Part shown: positions 63,501 to 64,000 of the stretch, one piece after another
Position numbering within the stretch: position 1 is the first letter of the stretch
How the letters are laid out: each line of letters starts with the position of its first letter
Assembly (NCBI GenBank): GCA_035573715.1
Contig: DATLZZ010000005.1
Location: forward strand, 62,001-126,000
Reading direction: 5' to 3'
Length of the DNA: 64,000 nt
Origin: JACPRL01 sp035573715
GTDB lineage: Bacteria; Acidobacteriota; Terriglobia; Acidiferrales; 2-02-FULL-67-57
Translations under genes and position numbers: made by a program
The notes under the pieces: model-generated
Databases searched by the model: none
What the model was told of the DNA's origin: nothing
The model's input: only the letters and a program-made list of their open reading frames with translations

Positions 63501-63676
63501 AGCCGAGCTGCGCGGCGGTTCTGGTTGAGCGGGTCGAGCTTGTCGGGCGTCCGACTTTCCGGATAAATGCGGACGCCCTGGTGGAGAATCTTGCCCCGGC
63601 CTGCCTCCTCGTCCCAGTCAATAACGGCGAAGCCGACAGAGGTGGTGCCGAGGTCAAAGCCCCAAATGCGTTCCAT
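60584..63676 (-). CDS. cas9: Type II-C Cas9 nuclease (about 1030 residues)
   Basis: Residues follow the II-C order: RuvC-I (GFDLGTTSVGFAVIDWDEE) at the N-terminus, an arginine-rich bridge helix (RLIRRQFRRRRLRRKLLR), recognition lobe, RuvC-II (LIRIELLREL) near 510, HNH (FQIEHIFPLSRSLDNGYLN, histidine near 592), RuvC-III (HHALDALAVALATP) near 734, and the PAM-interacting end. All nuclease residues I can see are present. At about 1030 residues it is a compact Cas9. It is guided by crRNA and the tracrRNA encoded divergently upstream. The ATG at 63676 has AGGAGG in front; the frame is open to 63763 but there enters the tracrRNA promoter region. Confidence 0.96.
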   Translation of the reverse strand: MERIWGFDLGTTSVGFAVIDWDEEAGRGKILHQGVRIYPESRTPDKLDPLNQNRRAARLIRRQFRRRRLRRKLLRTALTEAGLLPPFGTAEWDAFMSGGADPYQLRARGLRERLEPFEIGRALYHLSHRRGFLSARRMEERAGLKKAREKEEGPIKEEIKALAGKLEGRTLGEYLASLADERKRNRHISREMVMEEFDRLWDAQATHHPELLTDDLKKRLRGILLYQRPIFWRLQTVGQCWLEPGEPVCARGSWLGQQFRMLQQMNNVRLRFPGQPPRPLDAEERAILLEKLQRQEEMRFGGVRTTLKKLWKGRGLDLKPDVSLETGGETRLLGNAIEAKLAEVFGDAWDTHPARDPLRQELYPRLFAIYNRQVGNKRIELHRLDPFVNDIAPAKARFVEEAQKDFGITGEQAEQLADFEPPTGWLRFSEKAILKLLPHLEQGRGLNETGGALDHAYPGWREKTDQVLERLPSHPKKMPVLRNPSVNRTLNELRKVVNNLLGVYGKPDLIRIELLRELKKTKTERQDIRKRNAANRRSREEAAEALKENGIPVRNEAIEQWLLWKESDETCPYTGRKVSFDALFRRGEFQIEHIFPLSRSLDNGYLNKTLCATDVNRAKGDRTPFEFFRNRPEEWEAVKSRLEKWVEAGKFPAEKMKNFLREDYPEGQEFLEQRQKADTSYTAVEARKFLARLGVPVQVCNGQVTAQLRKAWGLDGILNPETPWRKNRADHRHHALDALAVALATPAFIKRLSDYYAREKRGERPSLPVPWEGFWREAQQKTAAIVVSHRVRRKVSGPLHAQTYYGDTGKEVIEGGIAYRYFVFRKPVEKLSLSEVENIRDPEIRRLVKEHVERHGGDPKKAFGENNYPVLVDKETGEARQIRKVRLLVKRQSKVMLPLRPKPRSHVELNNLHHIAIYDKGDPPHDTVTLYEALRRLRARAPLVQRTNTDGGPLVLSLCPGDVLEVRKPDGAREYLVVRKFNEKGRVFYKPLQMADEPKPEVSFGAARLLRDDIRKVTIDAIGRVRPAND

Positions 63677-63718
63677 GTTGAGCCTCCTGGAAGAGTGGAG
63701 GCGCCCGCAGGAAATTGC

Positions 63719-63748
63719 TTGACAGGCGTGCGGCTCTTTTACCACAAT
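63719..63748 (+). promoter_or_regulatory. Promoter of the tracrRNA
   Basis: TTGACA at 63719-63724 and CACAAT at 63743-63748, with an 18-base spacer, place transcription start near 63755, exactly where the anti-repeat begins. The -35 is perfect, the -10 has four of six matches. Confidence 0.6.
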
Positions 63749-63754
63749 TTGGGC

Positions 63755-63878
63755 GTGTAGCAAACCCCGGAATTTCGCTTATCGCAGGCAAAGCGTAAGC
63801 GTTATTTCGCGCGGGCTGGGCACCCCTGAAACGCAACCACTGCCCACTAGAAACCCTCCGGCGACGGAGGGTTTGTGT
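63755..63878 (+). ncRNA. tracrRNA of the type II-C CRISPR system
   Basis: The RNA begins with GTGTAGCAAACCCCGGAAT, perfectly complementary to the 3' half of the CRISPR repeat, followed by an imperfect stretch and CGCAG that pairs with the repeat's start, so the anti-repeat spans the whole repeat. A hairpin (CGCTTA with TAAGCG) and GC-rich middle lead to a ten-base-pair terminator hairpin at 63851-63874. Length about 124 bases, as expected for II-C systems. It is transcribed away from cas9. Confidence 0.85.
63851..63874. terminator. Terminator shared by tracrRNA and the convergent gene
   Basis: AAACCCTCCG and CGGAGGGTTT form a perfect ten-base-pair stem with a GCGA loop. A-rich and T-rich stem ends give weak U-tracts in both directions, so it can end the tracrRNA and the minus-strand gene that stops at 63883. 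Confidence 0.8.
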
Positions 63879-63882
63879 TGGT

Positions 63883-64000
63883 CCTAGAAACCGCGGCCGC
63901 CGCCGCCGCCGAAGCCACCGCCTGAAAAACCACCGCCGCCGCTGAAGCCCGAGCCGCCGCTGCTGCGCGGCGCGGACGCCATCATCGTGCCAGCGCGCGA
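63883..64000 (-). CDS. C-terminal Gly-rich end of a protein (cut by window edge)
   Basis: Thirty-eight residues remain, ending in a glycine/serine/phenylalanine tail (SGFSGGGGFSGGGFGGGGG) and RGF before a TAG. Such tails are usual in TPM-domain/YgcG and DUF2207-type membrane proteins, but the body lies beyond the window. Confidence 0.6.

Overview
The window is GC-rich chromosomal DNA from a heterotrophic, largely anaerobic or microaerophilic bacterium with very strong c-type cytochrome coding. SBBP beta-propeller proteins, an ECF sigma/anti-sigma/TPR-CHAT operon, MtrA/MtrB-type proteins, many hemerythrin-like proteins and a compact type II-C Cas9 together suggest Acidobacteriota or a close relative. 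That placement is inference from gene content, because no rRNA or other phylogenetic marker is present.

Layout. (1) 1-4493, minus strand: an operon for branched-chain 2-oxoacid oxidation (CoA-transferase/hydrolase, ferredoxin, 2-oxoacid:ferredoxin oxidoreductase alpha and a fused beta-gamma chain, IlvE), divergent from a full-length pyruvate:ferredoxin oxidoreductase (4817-8365). (2) 8391-9900: two hemerythrin-like proteins and a VIT-family metal transporter. (3) 9986-13322: a four-gene island joined by ATGA stop/start overlaps: AbrB antitoxin, PIN toxin, an unknown winged-helix-like protein and a GHKL ATPase. The last two look less GC-rich than their neighbours. (4) 13364-33979: a respiratory supercluster with an 11-heme cytochrome fused to a b-type membrane domain, a globin-coupled histidine kinase and NtrC-type regulator, a Rieske/cytochrome b complex with multiheme cytochromes, a NapC/ImcH-like quinol oxidase, AhbD-like radical SAM and small redox proteins, and a decaheme MtrA/DmsE plus MtrB/PioB barrel behind a consensus sigma54 promoter. 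This reads as a route from the menaquinone pool through the periplasm to the outside. (5) 34139-46448: a signalling block with an RsbW-like kinase, a decayed phosphatase, NarL-type and hybrid two-component proteins, one kinase with a frameshift, an NtrC-type regulator, an HD-GYP regulator and a diguanylate cyclase. (6) 46480-57264: secreted surface proteins and the sigma/anti-sigma/TPR-CHAT operon, linked by a conserved upstream DNA element found three times. (7) 57435-63878: tRNA-Met, a 20-repeat CRISPR array, cas2-cas1-cas9 and a tracrRNA divergent from cas9.

The strongest candidates for new biology are the translationally coupled toxin-antitoxin/GHKL ATPase island, the sigma54-driven extracellular electron-transfer conduit with its unusual sensors, including a kinase-like mini-protein with only HAMP and phosphoacceptor parts, and the TPR-CHAT sigma-factor system with its shared upstream element. 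The CRISPR locus is a complete type II-C system whose repeats carry promoter-like 3' ends.
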